A stretch of DNA of 22,917 bases from Spirochaetota bacterium. GTDB lineage: Bacteria > Spirochaetota > UBA12135 > COTS27 > JAFLEE01. Both the position numbers and the translations under genes were made by a program. A model generated the notes under the pieces. That model made no database searches, was not told the DNA's origin, and saw nothing but the letters and a program-made list of their open reading frames with translations. Each line of letters opens with the position of its first letter. Position 1 is the first letter of the stretch. The stretch spans positions 1 through 22,917 of the forward strand of contig JAFLEE010000082.1 of the NCBI GenBank assembly GCA_017302015.1. Direction: 5' to 3'. Of the stretch, positions 6,548-14,379 are shown piece by piece.

Positions 6548-7929
6548 GCGGCGGCGGGGCGAAGGCGTCCCGGGGGAAGGGAGCCCACCACCACGGCCGG
6601 CCCCCGGAGAAGTACGCGCCCCCCGACGGCGATGCCCCCCATAATTACCGCACCAATGTGGCCGATGTGGGGTTCTACCACTTCGGCCTGAGCCTCCTGT
6701 CGATGCCGGTGGTGCTGCCGCTCTTCGCCCTCAAGGTGGGCGCCCCCGAATGGGTGCTCGGTTCGCTCCCCGCCATCGCCATCCTCGGCATCAATCTCCC
6801 GCAATTCGCCGCGGCGTATTGGATCCAGCGCATGCCGCGTTGCCTGCCGTACCTATTCTGGACCGGGCTCTTCCAGCGATTGCCCTGGGCCATCCTCACC
6901 CTCTCCATCTTCGTGTTTTGGGAGACCCCCGGCGTGCTGGGATGGATGTTCCCGCTCCTCTACGGCATCAGCTGGGCCATGCTCGGCGTCGGCAAGGGCG
7001 CCTGGGCGCGGGTGATCTCCACCGCCATCCCCGAGTCCCAGCGGGGGCGCTTCCGAGCCGCCTTCCAATTCTGGGGGAGCCTCATGGCCGTGGGCGCCGG
7101 CGTCATCCTCGCCCGGGTGCTCGGGAAACCCGAGGGAGCCGGACGCAACGAGTGGGGCTTCCTGTTCGCCATCGCCAGCCTGTGCATCTTCGTGTCGTGG
7201 TGGTTCTTCATGCGCAACCGGGAGAAGCCGCGGCGGCCCCCGGCCGACCTGCCCCCGACCTTCCCCGGCTATGTGCGCTCCATGTGGGCGATCGTGAAGG
7301 GCGACCGCAACTTGCTGCGGCTCGCGGGGGTGCAGATCCTCGCCCTCTCCACCAGCATGGGCCTGGCCCATTTTATGGTGTATGCGGTGAAGCGCTTCCG
7401 CGCGGGGGAGGGGAACGCCGGCGCGCTCTCCCTCACCATGACCCTGGGCACGGGACTCACGGCCCTCGTCCTCGGGCGCCTGGCCGACCGGTGGGGGCAC
7501 CGCATCAACCTCATGGTGTCCACCGCGGCGGCGGCCTCGGCCATGGCGCTCGCCCTGGTCGCGCCCTCGATGTGGATCCTGGCCCCGGCCTTCCTGCTCC
7601 TGGCCATCCACCAATCGAGCTTCAATATCAGTTCGGAGAACATGATCTTCGACCTCGCCGGGCCCGACCGGGTGCCGGCCTATATGGGCCTCATCAATAC
7701 GTTCTCGTCGCCCTTCGTCCTCGGCTACGCGGTGCTGGGCACCTTCCTGGCCCACCGCGGCCTGGCAAGCTACGACTGGATCTTCGCCATCTCCCTCGGG
7801 TGCAATCTCACGGCGGCCTTCCTCCTCGCCACGATGGAGGAGGGGCCGGGACGAAAAAACCCGCTTCCGGCTTGGTTGGGCGGGGGGCGGCGGCGGGTGC
7901 AGGAACTGCTTTTCGGGAAGCGCCCCTAG
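6544..7929 (+). CDS. Major facilitator superfamily (MFS) transporter
   Basis: About 461 residues. A hydrophilic, His/Pro-rich N-terminus (KGAHHHGRPPEKYAPP) precedes twelve likely transmembrane helices arranged as two six-helix halves. The central cytoplasmic loop (NREKPRRPPADLPPTFPGYVRSMWAIVKGDRN) is typical of MFS proteins. The GRLADRWGHR segment after helix 8 matches the family's second-half loop motif. The substrate cannot be read from the sequence; sugar or organic-anion transport are possibilities. The start is uncertain: TTG 6544 overlaps the folD stop (TTGA) and is the first position consistent with coupling; GTG 6658 would remove the hydrophilic leader. Its operon with lpxA and folD has no obvious functional logic. 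Confidence 0.82.
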   Translation: MSGGGAKASRGKGAHHHGRPPEKYAPPDGDAPHNYRTNVADVGFYHFGLSLLSMPVVLPLFALKVGAPEWVLGSLPAIAILGINLPQFAAAYWIQRMPRCLPYLFWTGLFQRLPWAILTLSIFVFWETPGVLGWMFPLLYGISWAMLGVGKGAWARVISTAIPESQRGRFRAAFQFWGSLMAVGAGVILARVLGKPEGAGRNEWGFLFAIASLCIFVSWWFFMRNREKPRRPPADLPPTFPGYVRSMWAIVKGDRNLLRLAGVQILALSTSMGLAHFMVYAVKRFRAGEGNAGALSLTMTLGTGLTALVLGRLADRWGHRINLMVSTAAAASAMALALVAPSMWILAPAFLLLAIHQSSFNISSENMIFDLAGPDRVPAYMGLINTFSSPFVLGYAVLGTFLAHRGLASYDWIFAISLGCNLTAAFLLATMEEGPGRKNPLPAWLGGGRRRVQELLFGKRP

Positions 7930-8015
7930 TTGCGCGCCGCCCAAACCCCCGGTGGAAACGGGCAAAGCGCCTTCCCCCTAAGCCCGCTCGCATGATCCGG
8001 GGCGTTGGACGAAAT

Positions 8016-8044
8016 TTGACAAATCGAGATCCGGGGAGCAAAAT
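8016..8044 (+). promoter_or_regulatory. Promoter of the GntR/LacI-type regulator and polysaccharide locus
   Basis: A perfect -35 TTGACA (8016-8021), a 17-base spacer and CAAAAT (8039-8044; four of six -10 bases) lie in the 153-base gap after the MFS gene. Predicted transcription start is near 8051, right at the tandem repeats described below. No clear terminator of the MFS operon is seen in 7930-8015. Confidence 0.55.
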
Positions 8045-8052
8045 CATTGCTA

Positions 8053-8075
8053 TGGTGCACGATGATGGTGCACCA
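8053..8075 (+). promoter_or_regulatory. Tandem TGGTGCAC operator-like repeats
   Basis: TGGTGCAC occurs twice, at 8053-8060 and 8066-8073. The second copy extends to TGGTGCACCA (8066-8075), a perfect 10-bp palindrome. The repeat starts are 13 bases apart. They sit at about +2 to +25 of the predicted transcript, where a bound repressor would block initiation or elongation. The adjacent GntR-type regulator is the obvious candidate ligand (autoregulation, inference). Confidence 0.45.
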
Positions 8076-8082
8076 ATCAATC

Positions 8083-9168
8083 ATGACTCCCCGCCCGGCC
8101 CCCCTCATGAAATATGGCGACGTCGCCGCGGTCTTGCGCCGGGAATTATCCCGGGGCCTCCACCGCCCGCGTCTGCCGGGCGAGCGCGCGGTGGCCCAAC
8201 GATTCAAGATCAATTTCAAGACGGCCAATAAGGCCATCGGCGTGCTCGTCGACGAGGGGCTCGTGGAATACGTGCGGGGCAAGGGCGCGGTGCCGCGGAA
8301 GGCTGCCCCGGCCCGCGGGCCCCTGGTGGGGCTGGTGCTGCGCACCACGGGGCACATCTTCGAGCCCATGACCCGGGTGATGATCGGGGCGCTCCAGAAG
8401 GGCGGCCTGCTTCCCATCGTGCAGGACACCCAGGATTCGGGCTTCCAAGACAATCCCGCCGCGCATCTGGCGCGGGTGCTCGCCCACGGCGCCCAGACCC
8501 TCATCCTCGAGGGCGAGCACCTCCTCGTCAACCGGCCCAAGGTGCGCAAACTCCTCTCGGGCGTGGAGCGCCTGGCGTTCATCCGCCTCTACGAGACCGA
8601 CTTCGATTTCCGCGCGCTGCGGGTGCTGAGCGATTACCGCCAGGGGGCTTTCCTGGCCACGGCGCATTTGGCCTCCTTGGGCCACCAGAGGATCGCCTTC
8701 GTCACCCATGCCTGGGTCCATGGCAAGGCGGGCTACGGGGCGACCCTCCACCGGGCCACGCTCGAGGGGTACCGGGCCGCCCTCGACGCCGCCGGACTTT
8801 CGCCGATCGTCGTCGAGGAGACCGGAGACGAGGGTCAGCGCCACATGGCCTGGCGGGCGCTTTTATCGGGCCGGAGTCGTCCCACCGCGATCTTCGCCTT
8901 GGGGGATTGGCGCCTGGTGAGGGCCTGGCCCCTCATCCGGGCCGCCGGGCTCTCGGTGCCCCGCGATCTGGCCCTGGTGGGCTACGAGAATACGCCGTGG
9001 AGCACGGGTTTCGAGGTGCCGTTCACGAGCGTCTCCATCCAAGAAGAAGAGATGGCGCGGCTCCTGGTCGAAGGCGTGCTGGGCGGGGACGGGTCCGCGG
9101 GGCGCATCGACGTCGCACCGCGGCTCATCGTGCGCGCATCCTGCGGCGGCGCGGGGGTCCAAAGATGA
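8083..9168 (+). CDS. GntR-type wHTH / LacI-type sensor hybrid transcriptional regulator
   Basis: About 361 residues. The N-terminal ~75 residues form a GntR winged helix: YGDVAAVLRRELSRGLHRPRLPGERAVAQRFKINFKTANKAIGVLVDEGLVEYVRGKGAV, including the LPGER and GLVEYVRGKG hallmarks. The rest is a periplasmic-binding-protein-like sensor of the LacI/GalR type (GPLVGLVLRTTGHIF, LASLGHQRIAFVTH, TAIFALGDWRLVRAWPLIRAAGLSVPRDLALVGYENTPWS, FTSVSIQEEEMARLLVEGVL), the architecture of AraR-like sugar regulators. It is expected to be a ligand-responsive repressor of the downstream carbohydrate genes. The start is ambiguous among ATG 8062, 8083 and 8107, none with a Shine-Dalgarno; 8083 is a compromise. Its stop overlaps the next start (ATGA), so the two proteins are made together. 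Confidence 0.88.
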   Translation: MTPRPAPLMKYGDVAAVLRRELSRGLHRPRLPGERAVAQRFKINFKTANKAIGVLVDEGLVEYVRGKGAVPRKAAPARGPLVGLVLRTTGHIFEPMTRVMIGALQKGGLLPIVQDTQDSGFQDNPAAHLARVLAHGAQTLILEGEHLLVNRPKVRKLLSGVERLAFIRLYETDFDFRALRVLSDYRQGAFLATAHLASLGHQRIAFVTHAWVHGKAGYGATLHRATLEGYRAALDAAGLSPIVVEETGDEGQRHMAWRALLSGRSRPTAIFALGDWRLVRAWPLIRAAGLSVPRDLALVGYENTPWSTGFEVPFTSVSIQEEEMARLLVEGVLGGDGSAGRIDVAPRLIVRASCGGAGVQR

Positions 9169-11195
9169 GCGCCGCAAGCCCTTCGGTGGCGAGTCGGGTG
9201 GAAGGTTTTCGCCGGGAGGCGGCCCAGGCCGCGGCGACTTGGTACGACGCGAAGGGAAATTGGCTCCTGGATTCCACCCCGCCGGTCACGCGGGAGCGGT
9301 TCTGGCTCGCGTTCCCCCTCTACCGATCGGGCCGGCACGCGTTCGCGGATGCCATCATTCGAAAGGGAAAAACGAAGGCCTACGGCGCCCGGCGTTTCGA
9401 TATCTTCGAAACCAATATCGCCGCCTTGCTCCTGAAACTCCACGGGGAAGCCATGGCGGACGATGTGCGGGAAAAACTGGAGTCGCTCGTGGAAGATGGG
9501 TTCCATGATTTTCCCGGCAATCGTCAGATCGATTTCCAGTTCCACGGCTATAACGACAATATGCCCGCCAAGGCGACTCTCGGGCTCATCCTGGGCGGGG
9601 AACGCCTGGGCCATCAGGGCGCCGTGGCCCACGGTCGTTGGAACCTCGAGCAGTTTCGCGGCCTGCTCACGCGCCGCGGGATTCATAGCGAATACCAATC
9701 GCCGACCTACACCCCGCTGACGATCCACGCCATGGCCGAACTCGCGGAGCACGCCAACGATCCCGGGATCCGTGCGCTCTCCCGCGCCATCGAAGCGCGC
9801 CTGTGGATGGACGTGGCCGCCCGCTTCCACCCCGGGTTGGGCCTGGCCGTCGGGCCCCATTCACGGGCCTACACGGTGGATACCCTCGGTCAAGCCACGG
9901 TCTTGGGCGGCGTGCTTTGGTTCCTCCTCGGCGAGCGGGTAGACCCGTCGCCCATGGAACTCTTCCGCCCATCCCCGAAGCGCGTCTACCACCACCAGAA
10001 CGATCTTCCGTTCAATATCGCCCAACTCTGCTGGTTCACCTCGGGGAACTTCCACCTGCCGGCGCCGGCGGCCGACCTGTTCCGGAAAAAGACCTTTCCG
10101 TTCCGCGCCGTGGCCACCACGGAGATCGGCGATTGGGGCCCCGACCTTCCGGCCCATCCGTGCCGCATCGAAACCCTGCTCGAACGCGACTTCGCGGTGG
10201 GCACCGCCGATTCCAATTGGCTCGGCGGGGAACAGGCCATGCCCTATTTCGTGAATTACCGCAAAACGAACGGGGCGGGCCGGGTGGAAAACCGGGGCAC
10301 GGTCTACACGAAAATCCTCGTGGACGATGACCGGCCCGGCTTCTGCCGCGACGCCGGCGTATTCGGGCGCGGCGAAGCGGATCTCGTGCCATCCCAGTCG
10401 CTCGTGCGCACGATCCAGAGCGGCCGCAGCGTCCTGGTGGCGACCCATCCCCAACTCCGCCTGGGGGGAGGGGAGGGGCTCCCGGGACGTTCGGTGGCGC
10501 GTCTGCGGGAGCTCGTGGTGTTCCCGTCCCATTTCGGCGGTGGGGATGCGCTCCTCGTGGGCGGGAAAAAACGCGCCTCGTGGTCGGGCCCCTTCTCGGT
10601 CGGCGAGTGGGTGTGCTCGCGGCGCGGACGGATGTACATCGGCATCCGGGCCCTCGTGTGGTCGATTCCGCGGCGCGCCATCGCCCATCGCCTCGTGGCG
10701 GAGGGCGGATATGAATGGATCGAGAGCGTCTTCTACGAGGGGCGCCGCCGCCGCTTCACCCGGGAGGCGCTGCGGGGAATGCACGGCGGTTTCCTCGCCG
10801 AGCATGCGGGCGTGGATGATTTCCCGTCGCTCGCCGCCTTTTCGGCCTGGTGCGCCACCGCCACGATCTGCGATTCCATGTGGAGCACCCGGTGGGTTCG
10901 CATCGCGAGGCCGGCCTCGGGGAAGCGCCCCGCCCTGGATCTCGAACTCTCGGCGAGTGCCGGTGCCCCGCTGGCCCGTTTCGCGGCGGTGGATGGGAAG
11001 GTAGTCGACACTGTGACGCCGCTGTCGATCCAGGGGATCCCCAATGCTTCCCTGCCTTTTCTCGGAGGGCGGGTTTCCCCTTCGCCCATCGGGATCCCCT
11101 GGTCGCGCTTCCAGACCGTTTGGACCTCGCGTCAAGGCGGGGTCGGCGATCGGGCGAAGACCGGCGTCGACCGGCCGCGTTTCACGAAACCATGA
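9165..11195 (+). CDS. Heparinase-like alpha/alpha-barrel protein, candidate carbohydrate lyase or hydrolase
   Basis: A 676-residue protein with no signal peptide, so probably cytoplasmic. The first ~300 residues look helical and toroid-like, with Tyr/His/Asn-rich clusters that could form a sugar-binding cleft: DFQFHGYNDNMPAKATLG, SEYQSPTYTPLTIHAM, and VGPHSRAYTVDTLG. The C-terminal half is predominantly beta-like with many aromatic residues, as in the beta-sandwich of heparinase II/III or hyaluronate-lyase folds. I cannot assign it to a named PL or GH family. It begins inside the regulator's stop codon (ATGA) and is followed after 33 bases by the beta-helix gene, so it is the first enzyme of the locus. 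A role in degrading uronic or galactosyl oligosaccharides is inferred from context only. Confidence 0.65.
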   Translation: MSAASPSVASRVEGFRREAAQAAATWYDAKGNWLLDSTPPVTRERFWLAFPLYRSGRHAFADAIIRKGKTKAYGARRFDIFETNIAALLLKLHGEAMADDVREKLESLVEDGFHDFPGNRQIDFQFHGYNDNMPAKATLGLILGGERLGHQGAVAHGRWNLEQFRGLLTRRGIHSEYQSPTYTPLTIHAMAELAEHANDPGIRALSRAIEARLWMDVAARFHPGLGLAVGPHSRAYTVDTLGQATVLGGVLWFLLGERVDPSPMELFRPSPKRVYHHQNDLPFNIAQLCWFTSGNFHLPAPAADLFRKKTFPFRAVATTEIGDWGPDLPAHPCRIETLLERDFAVGTADSNWLGGEQAMPYFVNYRKTNGAGRVENRGTVYTKILVDDDRPGFCRDAGVFGRGEADLVPSQSLVRTIQSGRSVLVATHPQLRLGGGEGLPGRSVARLRELVVFPSHFGGGDALLVGGKKRASWSGPFSVGEWVCSRRGRMYIGIRALVWSIPRRAIAHRLVAEGGYEWIESVFYEGRRRRFTREALRGMHGGFLAEHAGVDDFPSLAAFSAWCATATICDSMWSTRWVRIARPASGKRPALDLELSASAGAPLARFAAVDGKVVDTVTPLSIQGIPNASLPFLGGRVSPSPIGIPWSRFQTVWTSRQGGVGDRAKTGVDRPRFTKP

Positions 11196-11228
11196 TGATT
11201 GTTTTTACGAACCCAAGGAGAGTTCCCC

Positions 11229-14207
11229 ATGATTATTTCTAAATCTTCTCGACGGCTTTCCTCCATTCCCGCCTTCCTGTTGGCCGGGGGGCTTTGGATC
11301 CAAGGGGCCGAGTCGCCCATCGTGCTCCTGGATTTCGAGGGCGAAGCGGTGAACGCCTCCCAGCGAAAGGAACTCGGCGCCGATCCCAAGGGGATCAAAC
11401 TCACCGGCAAGGCGGTCCACCCCGATGGCCTGGTGGATGCGTGCGTGGTTCCCGGGGGATCCTCCTTCGGGGGAGGGGAGAAATCTCTCCTGCTCTACGA
11501 TGCGAGCCGCAAGGGCGCACGGCACGACGGCTGGACCGTCTTCCCCCCGGAGAAGGACGCGCCGATCACGGTACGTTTCGACCTGCGGGTGAATGAGGTC
11601 CGAAGCCAGGGAGACTTCCTCATCGTGCGGCTCTTCGCCGAGGGGGGCGCCGCCGCGGGGTTGCGCCTGAAAGGCGACGGAAAAGAGGCGGTGCTCTTGG
11701 ACGGGGAGGGGAAGCAGGCGAGCCGGGTTCTCGTTCCCGGACGTTGGTATCGCGTCAGCCTCACGCTCCCGCCGGCCTCGGCCGCTTCGGGAGATTGGAA
11801 ATTGGGCTTGGAGGATGGGACGCCGGGGGGCCGCAAGGAAGATTTCATCCGCGCCAAGCGGGAGGCCCCGTTCCCCGGCGGCTATTTCCGCCTCGCCTGG
11901 AATACCGGCTTCGGCCCCGAGGCCGAGGCCGATCTATCCCTCGACAATCTGCGGGTGGAACGCGCCACGGGGGCCGATTTTTCCGCGCCGGCGGCCGCTT
12001 CCGCCGCGCCGGCACTCAAGGAGTGCGTCGCCATGACGAAGAGCGAAAACCTGCGCCGGTTCCCCGAACTCCCCTGGCAGAAGCGGTCCGATTGGAAGAG
12101 CGTGAAGGAGGATTTTCCGGCGAAGGCGCTGGGCGATGGGAAGGCCGATGACGCCCCCGCGCTCCAGGCGGCCTTGGACGCGGCGGGCAATGGAACGACG
12201 GTCTATCTTCCCCCCGGTGTCTACCGCATCACCACGGGCTTGGAACTCCGCGTGCCGGCGGCCGGGCTCCACGGCGTGCGCCTCATCGGCCATGGACGCT
12301 CGACGCGCATCGTTTGGGACGGCCCGAAGGACGGGCGCATGCTCACCATCCGCGGCCTGCACCGCTCCCGTATCACGGGGATCGTGTGGGATGGGCGGGG
12401 CCTCGCCGGCATCGGGGTTTGCCATGACGCCATCCGCTTCGAAACCCAGGTGACCCACGAGATGGAGGCCTTCCTCGGCTTCACGATGAGCGGGCTCCAG
12501 ATCGCCCCGAAGCACAAGGAGGCCAGCGCCGAACTGCTCTACCAGGGCTGCCTCTTCGAGGATTGCGATCGCGGCCTCTCGTTCTACAGTTTCAACGACT
12601 ACGACAATACGGTGGACGGCTGCGAGTTCATCCGTTGCGCCGTGGCCATCGAGGACGTGCACGGCAATTTCTACGCCCGCAATTCGCGTTTCGAGGCCAG
12701 CCGCCTCGCGGACATCCGCATGCAGAGCGAGCATTCTAGTTCCGTGCGCCGCTGCGTCTCGGTGGGGTCGAAACGCTTCGTCGACCACCACGCCAGCGTC
12801 TCCCCCATGACCATCGAAAGCTGCCTCGTCAGCGGCTGGACCGGGGCCGACGGGGCCGTGAAGGTGGGCGGGGCGCCGCTCATCGTCCTCGATACGGTGT
12901 TCCAGAAGGCTCCGGATGGCGGCGCCCCGATCCAGGTGGCCCTGCGGGATCAGCGCATCCTTTCCAGCGGGAACCGGGTGGAGGGCGGTGGGGGCCTCGT
13001 GCGCAACCCCCAGGAAGCCCGCGTGTATGAGATTCCCGCGGGGACCGCGAAGTCGCCCCGTCCCTCCCTGGAGGAAAGCTTCCTCGGCGCCAGTCGCCCG
13101 GTTCCCGGGAAGATCTTCGATGCCCGGCGGGATTTCGGCGCCAAGGGCGACGGCAAGACCGATGATACCGTCGCCATCCAAAAAACCATCGACGCCGCCC
13201 GGGCGGAAGGAAAGCGCGCCCTGGCCTATCTTCCCGCGGGGAAATACGCCGTCAGCCGTACCCTGAAAATGGAGGGGAAGGATTATTCCGTGGGCGGCGG
13301 CGGATTCCGGTCGCTCCTGAGTTGGACCGGCGACCCCAAGGGCCCGCTGCTCGCGGTCCAGGATCCCCAGAACCTCGTCCTCGAGAACCTGAGCGTGGGT
13401 TCGGACGACGAGCCCCGGGAGGGATTCGATATCGTGCAATCGGGGGGCGGCACCGGCTCGATGAGTTATGACATGGTGTCGGTGTTCGGGCTGTACCGGA
13501 AAATGGCGGAACGCGGCGGGCTCGCCCTCGTGGGCCTCGCTTCGGGCGCCCAAGTGGAGATCCGCCACCTGCAGGGGAACCTGCGCATCCGCGATTGCGC
13601 CCGGGCGGCGATCCTGGCCCGCACGAGCTATGAGGGCATCGTGACCATCGAGGGGAAGGAGAAGGACCGCGGGGGGATGCTCGGCTTCCTCACCCGCCTC
13701 GGCACCAAGGGTGAGTACGACCTCGTGGTGCGCGATAGCCAGAGCGTGGTGATGAGCGATTTCTACATCGAACAGGCAGACAACGGCTTCCTCTTCACCG
13801 GGAACCCCGGGGATGCCCCGGGGCGTATCGTCATCCAGGGCGCCAAGATGGGCACGGAAGCGGGACCGGTGACGATGGAAGGCTATCGCGGGGAGGTCTT
13901 CCTCGGCCATCACCAGTACTATAACAAACCCAACCCCATGGTCTTTCGCGTCTCCTCCAAGGAGCCCTCCACCCTGACCCTCTTGGGAAGCATGTTCTAC
14001 GGGACCCTCCCCCAACTTACGGCGGAAGGCGCCGGGAAGATCTACCTCCTGGGCAACCATCCCAAGGTGCTTTCGGGGCAGGAGGTCCACGACGGCCAGG
14101 GAGCCGCGGATACCGCGGACGCCGATGCCATCCGGGGGATCTCCCGGGCCTTCGATGAACTAAGGCGCCTGGGGGCCCTGGACCGAAAAATTTCCTACGG
14201 GAGGTAA
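11229..14207 (+). CDS. Exported protein with two pectate-lyase-3-type beta-helix domains
   Basis: A 992-residue protein. Residues 1-29 are a signal peptide (basic SKSSRR, hydrophobic core, cleavage after about GAES). Residues ~30-250 look like a jelly-roll carbohydrate-binding or concanavalin-like domain (VLLDFEGE, VRFDLRVNEV, LSLDNLRVERA). Two right-handed parallel beta-helix domains follow. The first starts near residue 295 (LGDGKADDAPALQAALDAA, VYLPPGVYRI), the second near residue 630 (DFGAKGDGKTDDTVAIQKTIDAA, AYLPAGKYAVSRTL). Both openings are the signature of the Pectate_lyase_3 family, also found in phage tail depolymerases. The start ATG 11229 follows AAGGAG at 8-base spacing. It is the only clearly exported enzyme-like product of the locus. 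A polysaccharide lyase or hydrolase role is likely; the exact linkage is unknown. No proline-rich linker or anchoring domain is seen at the C-terminus. Confidence 0.85.
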   Translation: MIISKSSRRLSSIPAFLLAGGLWIQGAESPIVLLDFEGEAVNASQRKELGADPKGIKLTGKAVHPDGLVDACVVPGGSSFGGGEKSLLLYDASRKGARHDGWTVFPPEKDAPITVRFDLRVNEVRSQGDFLIVRLFAEGGAAAGLRLKGDGKEAVLLDGEGKQASRVLVPGRWYRVSLTLPPASAASGDWKLGLEDGTPGGRKEDFIRAKREAPFPGGYFRLAWNTGFGPEAEADLSLDNLRVERATGADFSAPAAASAAPALKECVAMTKSENLRRFPELPWQKRSDWKSVKEDFPAKALGDGKADDAPALQAALDAAGNGTTVYLPPGVYRITTGLELRVPAAGLHGVRLIGHGRSTRIVWDGPKDGRMLTIRGLHRSRITGIVWDGRGLAGIGVCHDAIRFETQVTHEMEAFLGFTMSGLQIAPKHKEASAELLYQGCLFEDCDRGLSFYSFNDYDNTVDGCEFIRCAVAIEDVHGNFYARNSRFEASRLADIRMQSEHSSSVRRCVSVGSKRFVDHHASVSPMTIESCLVSGWTGADGAVKVGGAPLIVLDTVFQKAPDGGAPIQVALRDQRILSSGNRVEGGGGLVRNPQEARVYEIPAGTAKSPRPSLEESFLGASRPVPGKIFDARRDFGAKGDGKTDDTVAIQKTIDAARAEGKRALAYLPAGKYAVSRTLKMEGKDYSVGGGGFRSLLSWTGDPKGPLLAVQDPQNLVLENLSVGSDDEPREGFDIVQSGGGTGSMSYDMVSVFGLYRKMAERGGLALVGLASGAQVEIRHLQGNLRIRDCARAAILARTSYEGIVTIEGKEKDRGGMLGFLTRLGTKGEYDLVVRDSQSVVMSDFYIEQADNGFLFTGNPGDAPGRIVIQGAKMGTEAGPVTMEGYRGEVFLGHHQYYNKPNPMVFRVSSKEPSTLTLLGSMFYGTLPQLTAEGAGKIYLLGNHPKVLSGQEVHDGQGAADTADADAIRGISRAFDELRRLGALDRKISYGR

Positions 14208-14379
14208 GGGGAGGGGGCGAACCTGCCTGCACCGACGTGGCGCCTGCGGGGATTCATCGGTGAGGTGAGTCCCGTTTCGATTCGGGGAGCTTGCTTTCCA
14301 CCGCGAATTTCGAGGATCTTCCGGGGTTTCCCCTTATCGGGTATCATTACCGATCCTTCCCATTGCGCGAGGTGCCGCC

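Noticed and set aside
11934-14090. 718-residue minus-strand open frame
   Set aside because: It lies opposite the twin beta-helix gene, which has signal peptide, Shine-Dalgarno and family motifs; the shadow has no recognisable domain.
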